DNA from: Xiphydria camelus
Lineage: Eukaryota; Arthropoda; Insecta; Hymenoptera; Xiphydriidae
DNA: 64,000 bases
Assembly: GCA_963678675.1 (NCBI GenBank)
Contig: OY783194.1
Coordinates: 9,516,607 to 9,580,606 of the forward strand
Direction: 5' to 3'
Under the pieces are notes generated by a model, which was given only the letters and a program-made list of their open reading frames with translations, ran no database searches and was not told the origin of the DNA. Shown here one piece after another: positions 1 to 12,863 of this stretch (within the stretch, counting starts at the first letter, position 1; each line of letters begins with the position of its first letter). The position numbers were made by a program, and so were the translations under genes.

Positions 1-366
1 ATGGGTATGCCGGCTATTGCTTGGCGAATATTCTCCTTTAAGTGGGGTAAGGTCCTTGGACGATCGGCGTAAACAATGGATTTCAGATAACCCCATAAAA
101 AGTAGTCGCAAGGGGGCACCTCGGGCGGGAATATTGAAGTGTACACGAAATGCACGTTGCGTGGCAATGATCGACTGTCCGTTAGAAAAGTAGGCTTCTA
201 AAACGCGCGTTGCTCCTTCGTCCAATGCATTTTCGCTTCTGACGCTAAGGATAAAGAAACTTCCCAACCCACACATCTTCGCATGAGACTATCCCCACCC
301 ACGACTTACCCCCCCTCCCTTCACGGCGCGCTGTTCTAATTAGCAAGTTTCGTTCGCGCACCCTGT
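1..366 (-). pseudogene. Internally deleted mariner-like transposase with DUF4817-type HTH
   Basis: Read on the minus strand, an ATG at 230 opens MHWTKEQRAF, then an in-frame stop, then an N-terminal helix-turn-helix segment of the type (EAYFSNGQSIIATQRAF, after a one-base shift) that precedes DDE domains in a large insect mariner-like family. It jumps directly to the C-terminal end of a DDE_3 domain (DYFLWGYLKS, then DRPRTL and LKENIRQAIAG), so the catalytic core is missing. The 5' end appears to be the run CAGGGTGCGCG at about 356-366, next to a TA, which looks like the outer inverted repeat. The copy runs off the left edge. It has at least one stop, one frameshift and a large internal deletion, so it is dead. 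The family call rests on remembered motifs. Confidence 0.65.
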
Positions 367-683
367 ACTTCGAGGGAGTATTGTACAGTATTTTTATTAA
401 AAACGCGCGTACATCACTTTTTTCCTAGCAAAAACCTAATATGAATTTTTTTCTTTTTAGGATTGACTCAATTCCCTGTGGACTTAGTTTATCTGCTATT
501 GTGTAAAATTTAAAAATATTTCAAATTTAAAAATTAATTTCTAACCACCCTACATCGAGATTTTTGTAAAATGTCTCGTTGAAATATAGCATCCCGGGAA
601 AAAATGTTTTTATATAACCATATATAATTAAATATAGTATAATTGGATATAATCAGATTCAAAATTTGTCACTATCTGGTTAT

Positions 684-1397
684 ACAGGGTGAACCAGGTT
701 AAACGTCTTTTTTTTTATATGATAGAATAACAAGAAAAAAGTAGACTTTCATAAGAAATTTAAAAAAAAAATGTTTCCTAACAGATACAGGGTGTCAAAG
801 TTTCGAAAAAAAATGGTTTTCTCATCATAACTTCTAAACTATTTGATCGATTTCCATAAAATTTCGCACACGAACTAATGTAATACAGCTCTAAGTAATG
901 ATCAAATAATTTAAAGAAATTCTCCAGTGGCGTAGATACTGGGGGCCGGTACCCCCTTTTCCCCCTTCCAATCTTCGACGCCACTAAATATTTGCAAAGA
1001 AAATTTAATTATTGGATTCCCCGTTTAATTTAGAGAAGAAAATGACCCTTGCAAATTTTTGATTTATGGCTTCGTTTTTGCGATATTTATTTTAATTTAT
1101 AGGGTTGCGAGCAGGCCAAAACAAGGTTGAACGTCATTAATTATGATATGTGATAGAACAACAAGAAAAAAGTAGACTTTCATAAGAAAATTTTTTTCAA
1201 AAATGTTTCCTGACAAGGATACAGGGTGTCAAAGTTTCGAAAAAGTGGTTCTCTCATTATAACTTTGACACCCTGTATCTTTGTTAGGAAACATTTTTGA
1301 AACAAATTTTCTTATGAAAGTCTATTTTTTCCTTGTTGTTCTATCACATATCATAATTAATGACGTTCAACCTAGTTTTCGCCTGCTCGCAACCCTA
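684..1397. repeat. ACAGGGTG interspersed repeat, with a terminal hairpin
   Basis: A repeat of about 430 bp starts with ACAGGGTG at 684 and recurs at 15,634-16,060 and 16,080-16,455 with the same landmarks (GTTTCCTAAC, GGGGGCCGGTACCCCC, GGGTTGCGAGCAGGCC). From about 1100 to 1397 the sequence folds back on itself: 1100-1232 is the inverted copy of 1260-1397. No coding sequence is visible. Confidence 0.75.
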
Positions 1398-1740
1398 AAA
1401 TATAGAAAATTTAACATTTTCGAATGCTTCTTTTTTTAAATTGCTTAAGAAATTCCCTACTTCTTAAATAAAATGATATTCTTTTTTTTCACGCAATTGT
1501 TTACAAACTGTCAAGTAAATAAACGATATCTCTCGATATATTGAATTAATTTTTCTTCTTTGTGTTCCATAATTTTGTTTGTTAAATTCTTTCATATTAC
1601 ACTCGGGTCATTTTTTTGTGATTGGCGTAATTTTTGAAATATCTCCGTCTTCAAAAGTTGCTTTTTCAACTACTTGGTGCATCCGGAGAACCGCTGGTGC
1701 TACACATATAGTCTATGTCTACGCCGCGCGCGTTCACCCT
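1395..1740. repeat. Dispersed non-coding repeat
   Basis: The stretch at 1480-1740 is present in inverted orientation at 14,430-14,690, and its left part (1395-1500) is inverted at 18,600-18,715. It ends exactly where the long-inverted-repeat element starting at 1743 has been inserted. I see no gene in it. Confidence 0.7.
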
Positions 1741-1742
1741 AT

Positions 1743-4628
1743 TAGGCCGGTCAAAATCGACACAAAAAATCGCTAAATTCGCAAAACATGATGTATCTCT
1801 GATTTTTTAGTATGTTGTTTGGATCCATTAGGACTATGTATACCCAAGTTTGCAACTCTCAAAAAGTTGTGGAAAAATTCTTACACACCAAAAACCGCGA
1901 AATTTTTGGACTTGTTTCAGATTCTGCTCTATATCTCCTAATCCATGCATTTTTCGTCGAAAGCTATTCTATACATTTTTTTAAGAGCATTAAATTTGTG
2001 ATAAACTCAGCCAAACCGGAGCTCTCTCTGTAGGTGAATTGGTTACCGAATTATGGCACTTTGAAAATAGGGCAGTTTTTCCAAAGATTGAAAATTTTAG
2101 TTTTAGACCTGCTTTGGACCGAAATTGCATCGAAACCATTGATCCTACGAGTAGAACTTGAGAATATAATTTGTAGGCAATTTAATTAGCTTTAAATTCG
2201 CGGTCTGGCGGGGAAAGTGGTATAAGTCTGAAATTGTGAAAATGAGATATGTGTATTTTAAGCTTCTCCTGGTTTAATTTAACATTCGGAAAAACCGATG
2301 TAAGTTAATAGACCTTACCTGGGTATTACCTAGGCAAGGTCAACTAACTTATATCGCTTTTTCCGAATGTTAATCTAAGCCAGGAGAAGCTTAAAATACA
2401 TATACATATCTCATTTTCATAATTTCACACTTATACCACTTTCCCCGCCGGACCGCCAATTAAGCGTAGAGCGGGGTCTGTAAGCTTCGTAGTTCTCTCA
2501 AAATCTTAAAAAAACCCATATAAGGTAAAATCACATTTTTGCAGAAATGTTCCATAACCTTTCCTTTGTTTTTTGGTTTGGTCATGAAAAAGAAGGCATG
2601 AAATCATTTTAAAAAACGGTGAAATGTATTTTAATATAAACATAAGTAATCAAAAGTGCAGTAACTTAATCAATCAATCAGTCAATCAAATTAGATACAT
2701 AGTCAAATTTGTCGCCTTGTTTTTGATGGCCCTGGACCGTCACTTTCGTTGCTCTCTTCAATAGGTAGGTCTTCCACTATTGGTGGGTCGCCGTCTTCGC
2801 CCCCTATAGGTAGTTACTCCAGTATTGGTGGATCGTCAGGGCAGCGTTCTGGCACGTTTCCCCAGACCAGGTAGCACACATCACAGAACAACTGAGCCCT
2901 GCTTTGCGATAAGTACAGCCACCTCTGCACCCCTTCTTGCGTTTGCAAGAGAGTAGTTTTAGGAGCTCTGCGGGGGCAGGAGCTTGCCGACTAGTAATGG
3001 GGATGAGTCCAGCCGAGGTCAATTCCCAACCCCAGTCGGTGGCCTCTTTCTCCACCCCTAACCACTTTTGCACCTAGTGGTATGTGCGGTAGTAGTGATA
3101 CGACGCAGCCTCTGTGGTTGGGGGCAAACGGGCCAGATTCGCTTTGGCGTTGGCTGCTGTCTTCACAAAAATACGGAAGCGTACATCGTTGAGGGTGTCT
3201 TTCGTTTCGTCTCCTCCATATAGGGCAACTAGGCACTTGTCACCGGCTGCTGCGACTTGTTAGTGTGTGGCATCTGTCTGGAGGAAAACTCCTGCTTGGT
3301 CCACTAGGGCTTGATTTTGTCTAAAGTGGCTCCACACTTTCATCTTCCCCTGCCAGAAGAGGGCAGAGGTGGTGTCGCACCCAGTAAATGCGTGGATGAA
3401 AAGTTCAAATCCAGGTGGTAGCTCCACTTCCCCTTGGTTGAATTAGCTGGTGGATACGAGCAGGTCTCGATAACAAAGAATCTCGAAGACGGATCGAATT
3501 GCGATAATGTTGCTATGACTGCTCGGAGCGGAATGCCAGCTCCGGGCTCGTCATCCAGCGGCCCGCGGTTTCTGCCTTCTTCCGTTCCCAGGTTTTTCAT
3601 GGTTAGTTTTGGAATCGGCTAACCCGTCGCTCGGTATCATCCCCATGTTTATGTTCCCAGCTCTCGGCATCGATGTGGAAATGCTCGAGGTGCCGGGATG
3701 CGCTTGCCACTCGAACTCGATATTTATGTCGCCGACCCTCGGCGTCGACCATGCATCGAGTGTCGTATCTGTCTTTGGAAACTCTCACATTGTACACGTT
3801 TAAATCTCACTTCATGCAACAAAAAAGTGGTTAGGTACATTTCTGGAAAAACGTGATTTTACCTTATATGTTTTTTTTGAGATTTTGAGAGAACTACGAG
3901 GCTTACAGACCCCGCTCTGCGCTTAATTGGCGGTCCGGCGGGGAAAGTGGTATAAGTGTGAAATTATGAAAATGAGATATGTATATGTATTTTAAGCTTC
4001 TCCTGGCTTAGATTAACATTCGGAAAAAGCGATATAAGTTAGTTGACCTTGCCTAGGTAATACCCAGGTAAGGTCTATTAACTTACATCGGTTTTTCCGA
4101 ATGTTAAATTAAACCAGGAGAAGCTTAAAATACACATATCTCATTTTCACAATTTCAGACTTATACCACTTTCCCCGCCGGACCGCGAATTTAAAGCTAA
4201 TTAAATTGCCTACAAATTATATTCTCAAGTTCTACTCGTAGGATCAATGGTTTCGATGCAATTTCGGTCCAAAGCAGGTCTAAAACTAAAATTTTCAATC
4301 TTTGGAAAAACTGCCCTATTTTCAAAGTGCCATAATTCAGTAACCAATTCACCTACAGAGCTCCGGTTCAGCTGAGTTTATCACAAATTTAATGCTCTTA
4401 AAAAACGTATAGAATAGCTTTCGACGAAAAATGCATGGATTAGGAGATATAGAGCAGAATCTGAAACAAGTTAAAACATTTCGCGGTTTTTGGTGTGTAA
4501 AAATTTTTCCACAACTTTTTGAGAGTTGCAAACTTGAATATACATAGCCCTAATGGGTCCAAACAACATACAAAAAAATCAGAGATACATCATGTTTTGT
4601 TAATTTATTGTCGATTTTGACCGGCCTA
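1743..4628. mobile_element. Long-TIR DNA transposon with PIN/CXC-type gene, Academ-like (copy 1)
   Basis: The element begins TAGGCCGGTCAAAATCGACA and ends with its inverse, flanked by TAT at 1740-1742 and 4629-4631 (3 bp duplication). The inverted repeats are about 800 bp long: 1743-2560 mirrors 3835-4628. Each arm also contains a smaller palindrome (2204-2456 and 3928-4190) at the mirrored position. The centre holds a decayed minus-strand gene with a cysteine-rich C-terminus. The same design recurs at 44,200-47,822. A PIN/XPG-like nuclease segment plus an eight-cysteine module with a 3 bp duplication is what I recall for the Academ superfamily, so that is my best guess; the superfamily is inference. 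Confidence 0.7.
2804..3424 (-). pseudogene. TGCDTTS/CXC-type transposon protein, C-terminal part, broken
   Basis: One minus-strand frame from about 3424 to 2804 reads a conserved block HAFTGCDTTSA, then LVALYGG, then LARLPPTTEAA, then VQKWLG and DWGWE, then a cysteine-rich tail with spacing C-x5-C-x3-C-x8-C-x3-C. The frame is interrupted by TAA at 3260-3262 and TAG at 3074-3076. Several cysteines of the module seen in the 45 kb homologue are replaced here (CKRKKGC rather than CSCKKGC). The matching gene at 45,057-46,313 shares the order of blocks. The N-terminal half (PIN-like domain) is not evident here; 3,430-3,830 is too diverged or replaced. It sits between the two arms of the element at 1743-4628. 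Confidence 0.7.
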
Positions 4629-4631
4629 TAT

Positions 4632-5928
4632 AGTGGTCGCCTTCTTCTTTCCCCCATGGGGCGGTAGGTACTTGACTCGGACCCGTTACCCTCCTGTGTC
4701 TCTACTCGCTGTGTGTGTCCTCCGTTTAAAGTCCCTACAAAAGTCCTCATACACGATACGGTTTGTATTGTCGGAAGGCAGGCCTTTCGACTTGCGCTTA
4801 TACAGGCAAACCTGAGTGTACATGTGACTACAAATAGCTCCTAGGTAAAGGTAGTTATTACGAAAATTGTAGAGGATACAATTCTCTATAAGTTTTGTTT
4901 AAAAACTTCTTTTCTGAAACAAATAATTTCAGAGTTACGCTTAAGTAAACTGGAGCGCTTTTCTTACAATTGCATTCACGTACCTACCTTTTTCAATCTG
5001 GTTTTTTTGCATTATCTTCTAGCACGCACAATTTTCTTCTTCGTAACCATTTTTTTTTACATAAAAATTAACAAAACACATTGCGCCGCCTGAGTCAGAC
5101 TGATATAGGCGCAATTCCCGCGCATCACGTACGTATCTACATACTTCAAGTGCTTCTTTCCAATCTTTCTTTCGTAATTGTTCTTTGTGTACCAGTACAT
5201 CGTCTACATTATCACGTATGTGAAGTCAGCATAAGCTTAAAAAAGTAAGTATGTAGAACTTAACGTACCCATCTAGGACTGGCGTGGCCATATGGCAGCC
5301 GCATTTATACTTTAACTTTGTCCTATTCCTTCTTTAACTTCGTCCCTCAAGGGTTAAGCCATTGAGATGCACGTACATACGTCCGTCGCTGGACCTCACC
5401 ACGGGACGTCAACGTATTATGCGTGTCTCTCCGGAGTCTTTCGCATGCTTTTTACTTTAACACTTTCTCCGGATTTTCTTCTCTCATCGTGAAGCGGAAA
5501 AAACCCGCACGTGTACCTAAGCCTACCCCCCGCCTTGCGAGTCGTTTTCTGATGAAATTACAGAAATTGAAAAAATCGAGACGCCCGTACGTCCGTCACG
5601 GCTGGACCGCACCACGGGACGTCGACGTACAGTCTATTAAGTAAGAGCGTGTACGGCGTTATTCATAAAAAAATTATTCTACAATGTTTTTTCCACATAC
5701 ATACGTTTGGCATTGTGACATAGAGAATCGCTCCGTGTCACAAAAAGAGCGCGATCGGCCCTTTCGTGGGCAAGCGTGCGTTCGCGGCGTCGAAACGTGC
5801 AGGACGCGCTCGTCCGTGCGCGCGTCGGGCGCACGGGCCGTTTGTCAACGGTTGTCGATCGATCTGTTTTCGAAAAGATCGATCGACAACAGCGACGACC
5901 TCGAGACGAAGACGTCCGAGATTCCGGG
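4632..5928. other. Intergenic stretch without a recognised gene
   Basis: No convincing gene. A direct repeat of about 45 bp occurs at 5380-5415 and 5588-5630 (core CACGGGACGTC). The part from 5750 to 5928 is unusually CpG-rich and includes a short hairpin around 5860-5894 (CGATCGATC...GATCGATCG). Small ORFs here look random. Confidence 0.5.
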
Positions 5929-8900
5929 ACGGCTATTCTGTAATTCCGGGGAGAGTGAGCGTACCTGGGAAGTGACCGTTCCACGGGTGAGAGCTTTCCT
6001 CGCCCAGCTCATGCCCGACCGTTGAAACGTGTACCTAAACAGCTATTCTCTAAGTGAGGAGCGGGCGATGTTCACTGAAAAAGCAAGGAGAGTGAAGGAA
6101 TCACTATTCTGTAACTGCAGAAGCGCTCCCATCGCACGAAAACGGGTGAACTTACTTCTACTGGTCAAGACCGTGAGAAGCAGCCTGCTCCCCGGGAGAA
6201 CGGCGACTCTAGCCTACCTACTTCTGCGCCAGCGTGCCACAGTTTACAGTTTGTTAATTTGCGTCTTCCAACAAACGATACACAGTGGTCCGGCGATCTA
6301 AGCAAACGCGATCATGAGTATATTAATGAGTTACATAACTGATTTGTGCGATGTAAATTTATGTCTTAGTTATAAAGATATACTGTTAAAATAAAAGACC
6401 AAAAATTAACCATATATTTATTCTACTATGATAACGTAAATGGAACATAATAAAAAAATATATTAAACTGAAACATTCATTATTAAATGATATAAAATAA
6501 TTCAAAAACATACTTATATATAAGAACTTTTTCCAGAGGTGGTAATAGGAAAAGTAGTTGGAAAAAATAATTTAACAAAAAGCACATTTCCCTAATGCTT
6601 ACAATAAAAGTCAAAAGCAGCTTAATAATTAAAAAAGATATAGGTATTATACTGGTACCTAGTATTATTCCAAAATATGCATCCTTGAAAACACGTACAC
6701 TTATAAAACGTACCTGAAACCAAGCAAATTGTTTTAAATAGAGAAAACTGATTTCGTAACAATAAGACTGCGAAACCGTAAAAATTCAATACATTAAAAT
6801 AGGACAAGAATGGCATGTAACATGTTATATAATAATCAAGGGCATGCTTCAAACTATAACTTAAACCAAAAAATGTACGTATCTGAACTTAGCATCATAG
6901 TAAGCAGTTATGAATATTATGGACTTTTGACCTATTTCAGAACCACTGTGCGATGGTCAGAATTCTGATTAACGATCCTTAGTAATAGTATCACCGCGAT
7001 ATACAGGGTGTAACAGAGTAAGTGTTACAACGTGAAACTGTAGATTCCTTATGAAAGAAGTAAAATCTTTCTCGCCATCGATATATATGCAACACCTAGG
7101 AATAGTTGAAATAACCAGCTGTGGCATGTCCATAGCAGTACTTGAGGTACTTTGATCCATATTCTGGAGAAGCACACGATCGCTCGTGCTGGAAACTCCT
7201 TTGACGCGGCTCAGCTACCGACAGAAGCCCGATATTTTTTCTTCAATAAAATATATATAATTTGAAAGAGGTGACAGTACAAGCTATATTTTGATGCCAA
7301 TATAGATATTAATTTATTTCAATTTTCAATTATTTGCAAGTGAATCATAGTTCAACGGTACCTCACCGTGGTGTATGAATACTTTTTACCCCACTGTATT
7401 TTTCGAGTGGGCAAGGATGTCGTTGCTCGTCCCTGGCCATAAAAGGAGTTATGTTGCATCGAATGACGGTTCGATTCTTTGTACCTGGATAAGCCAGGTA
7501 TTAAGTTAATTCGACCGGCCATCTATTAGATTCGTCTTGTCTTCCCTTTATAAAGCTGATTTATTATTTTAAGTATAGCGGTATTTATTACAATCGGTAT
7601 TGTGGGAAATGGCTTCTTCCGATGCGGTCGGTAATTACCCCTTCCCGAGCATGGTGCGGGACTGCGAGCGCACGTGCAGCCTAGATTCGCCGAAAAATAC
7701 CCCGTTCCATTTCATAGATTCCGATCCGAGAGTAGCTATAGATTTGCGAGGTATTTCTGACTGTGATACTATTAAACGGTTCGAAGCATTGTGTCGAATT
7801 CCGTTTATCGCGAGACGGAACAGCGACCGATAGCAGAGTTAAGAGAGAATAAACTAAATGCGCTTTGAATTAGACAGGATGGTTAATACTTGACGGTAGG
7901 TTATAAATTAACAGTTTCTCCGCTCATTATCTCTCGTTAGAATAGCAGTCCTAAATTAGTATAGAATATTCGAATTTACCGCTATAAAATAAAGTAACCC
8001 TTGAAGAGGTTATACGGGCTTTGGTGAACGAGTTATATACAGGGTGTAACAGAATAAGTGTTACAACGTGAAACTGTAGATTCCTTGTGAAAAAAGAAAA
8101 AGATTTTTCCTCTTACAAAAATGTTCTGCGGGCTTTCGTTTTCGATATACAGGATGTCAAAGTTTTGAAAAAAAAATCGTTTTTCTTTAAACCTCGAACC
8201 ATTTTTATCAGATTTGAGTGTTGACACCTAATAACAAGTAGTTCGTGGTTTAAATAAGGTAAAACGGGGTGAGTTGGCGAATGAAGTCGACCCCTCGTTT
8301 CCATTTCTTTCCATAGAAACGAGGGGCCAACTCCATTCGCCAACTCACCCTGTTTTACCTTATATCGAAAACGACAGCCTGCAGAACATTTTTGTAAGAG
8401 GAAAAATCTTTTTCTTCTTTCATAAGGAATCTACAGTTTCACGTTGTAACACTTACTCTGTTACACCATGTATATCGCGGTGATACTAATTACTAAGGAT
8501 CGTTAATCAGAATTCCGACCATCGCACAGTGGTTCTGAAATAGGTCAAAAGTCCATATTAATTCATAACTGTTTACTATGATGCTAAGTTCAGATACGTA
8601 CATTTTTTGGTTTAAGTTATAGTTTGAAGCATGCTCTTGATTATTATATAACATTTTACATGCCATTCTTGTCCCATTTTAATGTATTTAATTTTTACGG
8701 TTTCGCAGTCTTATTGTTACGAAATCAGTTTTCTCTATTTAAAACAATTTGCTTGGTTTCAGGTACGTTTTTATAAGTGTACGTTTTCAAGGATGCATAT
8801 TTTGGAATAATACTAGGTACCAATATAATACCTATATCTTTTTTAATTATTAAGCTGCTTTTGACTTTTATTGTAAGCATTAGGGAAATGTGCTTTTTGT

Positions 8901-9264
8901 TAAATTATTTTTTCGAACTACTTTTCCTATTAGCACCTCTGGAAAATGTTCTTATATACAAGTATATCTTTTTATAACTAAGACACAAATTTACCGCGTT
9001 TGCTTAGATCGCCGGACTACTGTGTATCGTTTGTTGGAACACGCAAATTAACCAACTGTAAACTGCGGCACACTGTCACAGAAGTAGATACATAGGTTAG
9101 AATCGCCGTCCCGACCAGACCGACCGAGCAGACCGATTCTCCCGGGAACTACGTTCACCCGATTTTCGTACTCCCGCAGTTAGAGAATAGCGACTAGGAG
9201 TCTCCTTACTTTTCCAGTGAACTCCGCCCACTTCTCACGGGAACAGGCTTTCACTCAGTTATAG
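5929..9264. mobile_element. Palindromic element family L, copy A
   Basis: Both ends read GGACGGCTATTC pointing inwards. The left arm (5929 to about 7060) and right arm (8380-9264) are inverted copies over most of their length, with a small deletion in the right arm. The motif GCTATTCTNTAA recurs two or three times near each end (for example 5934, 6041, 6112). A second copy, in the opposite orientation, forms 52,690-63,020. If the element proper begins ACGGCTATTC, a 5 bp duplication CCGGG flanks it on both sides. No transposase is visible, so it is non-autonomous; short ORFs in the arms simply recur with the repeat. Confidence 0.7.
8257..8360. mobile_element. 104 bp hairpin MITE with TA duplication
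   Basis: A near-perfect hairpin AGGTAAAACGGGGTGAG... closing on itself, flanked by TA at 8255-8256 and 8361-8362. The same MITE sits in the related arms at 53,712-53,815 and about 61,738-61,843. This fits a Tc1/mariner-type miniature element that inserted before the family L copies dispersed. Confidence 0.7.
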
Positions 9265-9344
9265 AATAGCCGTCCGGGGAGAGACGGAAAGCGGGGAGGA
9301 GATCGAGGTGAGTCGGAGAGGCCGGAAAACCGGCGGGAAGCGTC

Positions 9345-11105
9345 TAGTCTAAGATCCGAACTAGAGACGTTCTTCACCGATCTGCTTACCGGATGAAAAG
9401 TATTTTTTATCAAACATAATACGTCAATGAACATATCGCGTATGGGTAGGCTAATAAAATATGCTCAAGACTACCCTTAAAACTATATAAACAGGTGAGC
9501 TGATATGAGCAATTTGCACCGATCTGCTTACCAATTAAACTATATATGAAAATAAAGATAATTTTATTGCAAACACGATGGTATAACCCTACCTGCAAAA
9601 AATCGGTCATGAGTCACGGTTGTAAGGCTTTGAAATTTATCGGAGCTAGCCAAGATGCGCGTACTACAGGGAAATTTGCTATAGGACGCAACGTAGGAAG
9701 TGGGCGCGACGCGACGGTTAGATGAGAGTGCGTACATGCTGCTTCCTCGTACGATTGACAAAGATAACACTACTAAAATGCCGAGAAAAAGCGACTACAA
9801 TGGAGTAGGTACTGGCAGTAAACTTTTAATTACTTTAAATTAAATATAAAATATTAAAATGTGAAAGATTTTTCAAATATTTTCAACTAAATATATGGAT
9901 GGGGAAATATTAATATTTCTATCACACAGAATAATAATATGTTAGTAATAATTATTCGATAAATTTTATCTATTCTATAAAAATACCACAGCAAACAAAC
10001 AGAAAAATTACATTTTTTAGAGAGCGATAAAAAATCATTAACAAATTGACGGTGTAAAAAAACTCTATTATAAAACAATGAATACAATAACAATCTTTAC
10101 AAAGATTATAACAATATTACAACAAATACAATATTATAGCCTTCCAAAAACTTGTATGTTGCTGGAATAAGAGTGCCCAGATTTTATATAACAGTAACCT
10201 AAACAACGCAAAGACTCCAAGAAGAATTTTTCTTAACAATTTATCATTTCAACTTATGAAATCTCGCTTAGAGGAAAAGTCTAGAATTTCGTCTTTACCT
10301 TCAGATATTTTTAATGCGTTACAAACCCACCCCATGAGCCATCGCCTCGACTGTCTGTTTATCACATGTTCGGAAAAAACTTTCACTCGAAAACCCGGTA
10401 AGAACGTTTTTCCCCTTTTTCTGTACTTTCGAGAAAGAGCCATAAAGTAATAAATTGTCCCTTCTCCAGACAGGCAAAAATAAAAATGCAAAGTTAGTTG
10501 AATCTTGAACGAAAATAATTTTACCAGGGATCCAACAGTAATTGATTGAAAAAAATAACGATTGAAAAAGATACTACATTACATTTATGTCATAATGGGG
10601 AGCACGTATTTTTCCGCAAACTGAGGGATGTAAACAGCGAGTCGCTCGCAGTCGCTTTTTCTCGGCATTTTAGTAGTGCTATCTTTGTCAATCGTACGAG
10701 GAAGCAGCATGTACGCACTCTCTCTCATCTAACCGTCGCGTCGCGCCCATTTCCTACGTTGCGTCCTGTAGCAAATTTCCCTGTAGTACGCGCATCTTGG
10801 CTAGCTCCGATAAATTTCAAAGCCTTACAACCCTGATTCATGACCGATTTTTTGCAGGTAGGGTTATACCATCGTGTTTGCAATAAAATTATCTTTATTT
10901 TCATATATAGTTTAATTGGTAAGCAGATCGGTGCAAATTGCTCATATCAGCTCACCTGTTTATATAGTTTTAAGGATAGTCTTGAGCATATTTTATTAGC
11001 CTACCCATACGCGATATGTTCATTGACGTATTATGTTTGATAAAAAATACTTTTCATCCGGTAAGCAGATCGGTGAAGAACGTCTCTAGTTCGGATCTTA
11101 GACTA
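9345..11105. mobile_element. Foldback element with TAG...CTA ends and GTC duplication
   Basis: The ends read TAGTCTAAGATCCGAAC and its inverse, flanked by GTC at 9342-9344 and 11,106-11,108. Arms of about 450 bp (9345-9797 and 10,649-11,105) are inverted copies, which explains why the same small ORF appears on opposite strands at 9.4 and 10.8 kb. The centre (9800-10,648) is AT-rich with no recognisable gene. The termini and 3 bp duplication resemble those of the two gene-carrying elements at 1743 and 44,200, so it may be a non-autonomous relative. Confidence 0.7.
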
Positions 11106-11212
11106 GTCCCATTCGTTGAGGAGCTATCGAGCGAGTTCAAGCTTTCCCGAAAGGGTTGAGTCCGTAGAGCGATAGAGTAGAGTAGGCGCACCGAGCAAGG
11201 GTGAACCCGAGA

Positions 11213-11880
<668 letters not shown>

Positions 11881-11917
11881 GCATTCAGTCGGTTCTATGT
11901 TCCTACGCGTGTGTATC

Positions 11918-12153
11918 GCGTGCCTTTGTTGATCCCTATCGTAATTTCCTTCACAACAAAAATGAATCAGGTATTTTATTTTCACTTCAAATTATTTTCA
12001 TGTATTTGTAGCTATTCGCAATCTAATTAATTTACTTGTTCTTAAAGAGAAATTAAATAACGATACGATGGTGATGATGAATTAAATATTCCATTTGAAG
12101 ATTGCCTGGATGACAAAATACAAAACTTTGACGATGATGACAACGAAGATTAA
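11918..12153 (+). CDS. Possible two-exon gene end with acidic C-terminus
   Basis: Around 11,918-11,969 the plus strand reads a short open segment (FVDPYRNFLHNKNES) followed by a GT donor-like site (AATCAG|GTATTT). Then, near 12,066-12,153, a frame reads an acidic tail DGDDELNIPFEDCLDDKIQ followed by a run of Asp, Asn and Glu and a TAA stop. An acceptor near 12,045-12,050 is weak. The composition of the tail looks coding, but the product is not recognised and the exon boundaries are guesses. Confidence 0.25.
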
Positions 12154-12859
12154 GAGTCGATAATCTGATAATTAATAGTCATAAATGATATTTTTACTAA
12201 CAGTTTTTTACATTTCAATTCATGTCTTTGATAGTTATAAGAAAAAAATGTCAGTAAATCATCATTTTATTGAATTTATTGTTAAGTATTGAAAAATATT
12301 AATTTTCATAAATATACACAGTAAAAAATGTTCATCTTTGCATTAAAGAAATGCATGTTAAAATTTAAATGAAACCATTTTTTCGTTTTCACGTGTAAAT
12401 TAAACACAATAAAATATAAATCTGTAAAAATTCATAATTTAATCGTCGAGAGTTTTAACACAGCTTGGTATTACTTTTATCATATACATCTGTATAACTC
12501 TTTTTTACACACCGTATACATAATATGTTATATTTGCGTCCGCCGTTTTCCGCTATCTATTACGTTAGAAAAACGGCGGGAGCAAAGTTGTTTCATTTTC
12601 ATTAATTTATTTCGACTTGTTCAACCACACCAATTAACTCGTAAAAATTATATGTCAAAGTTTAATCATGCTTGAATCTATATAAGAAAACGGCGGTGGT
12701 GGTATTTTTAATATGTTAAATAACAATCATTGAAAAATTCAAAATTGTTGTTTTACTTTATTTATGAGCGAAACAATCCGATACTTTTTTTTATAATATA
12801 GTTAATATGATGGTGCATAACATATTTTGCTGTGCAAAAGCGGTCGAGGTTAGAGAAGT
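12154..12859. other. AT-rich stretch without a gene
   Basis: No ORF of note. Two short G/C-rich words around 12,541-12,590 (GCCGTTTTCCGC and AAAACGGCGGG) form an imperfect inverted pair, and AACGGCGG recurs near 12,690, so a small degenerate MITE is possible. Confidence 0.4.
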
Positions 12860-12863
12860 TTAA

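Noticed and set aside
5100..5240. Possible tRNA or snRNA
   Set aside because: Short matches to box-like words without stems or a full promoter; nothing that folds as a known RNA.
5684..6025. Overlapping ORFs on both strands in CpG-rich DNA
   Set aside because: High GC removes stop codons in all frames here; neither frame has motifs or homologues I recognise.
6029..6301. 90-codon ORF shared with 62,654-62,926
   Set aside because: Also caused by the arms of family L. It has no known motif, and the repeated word GCTATTCTNTAA inside it points to subterminal DNA repeats.
9410..11040. Identical 66-codon ORFs on opposite strands at 9.4 and 10.8 kb
   Set aside because: They lie in the two inverted arms of one foldback element, so the match reflects the repeat, not a conserved protein.
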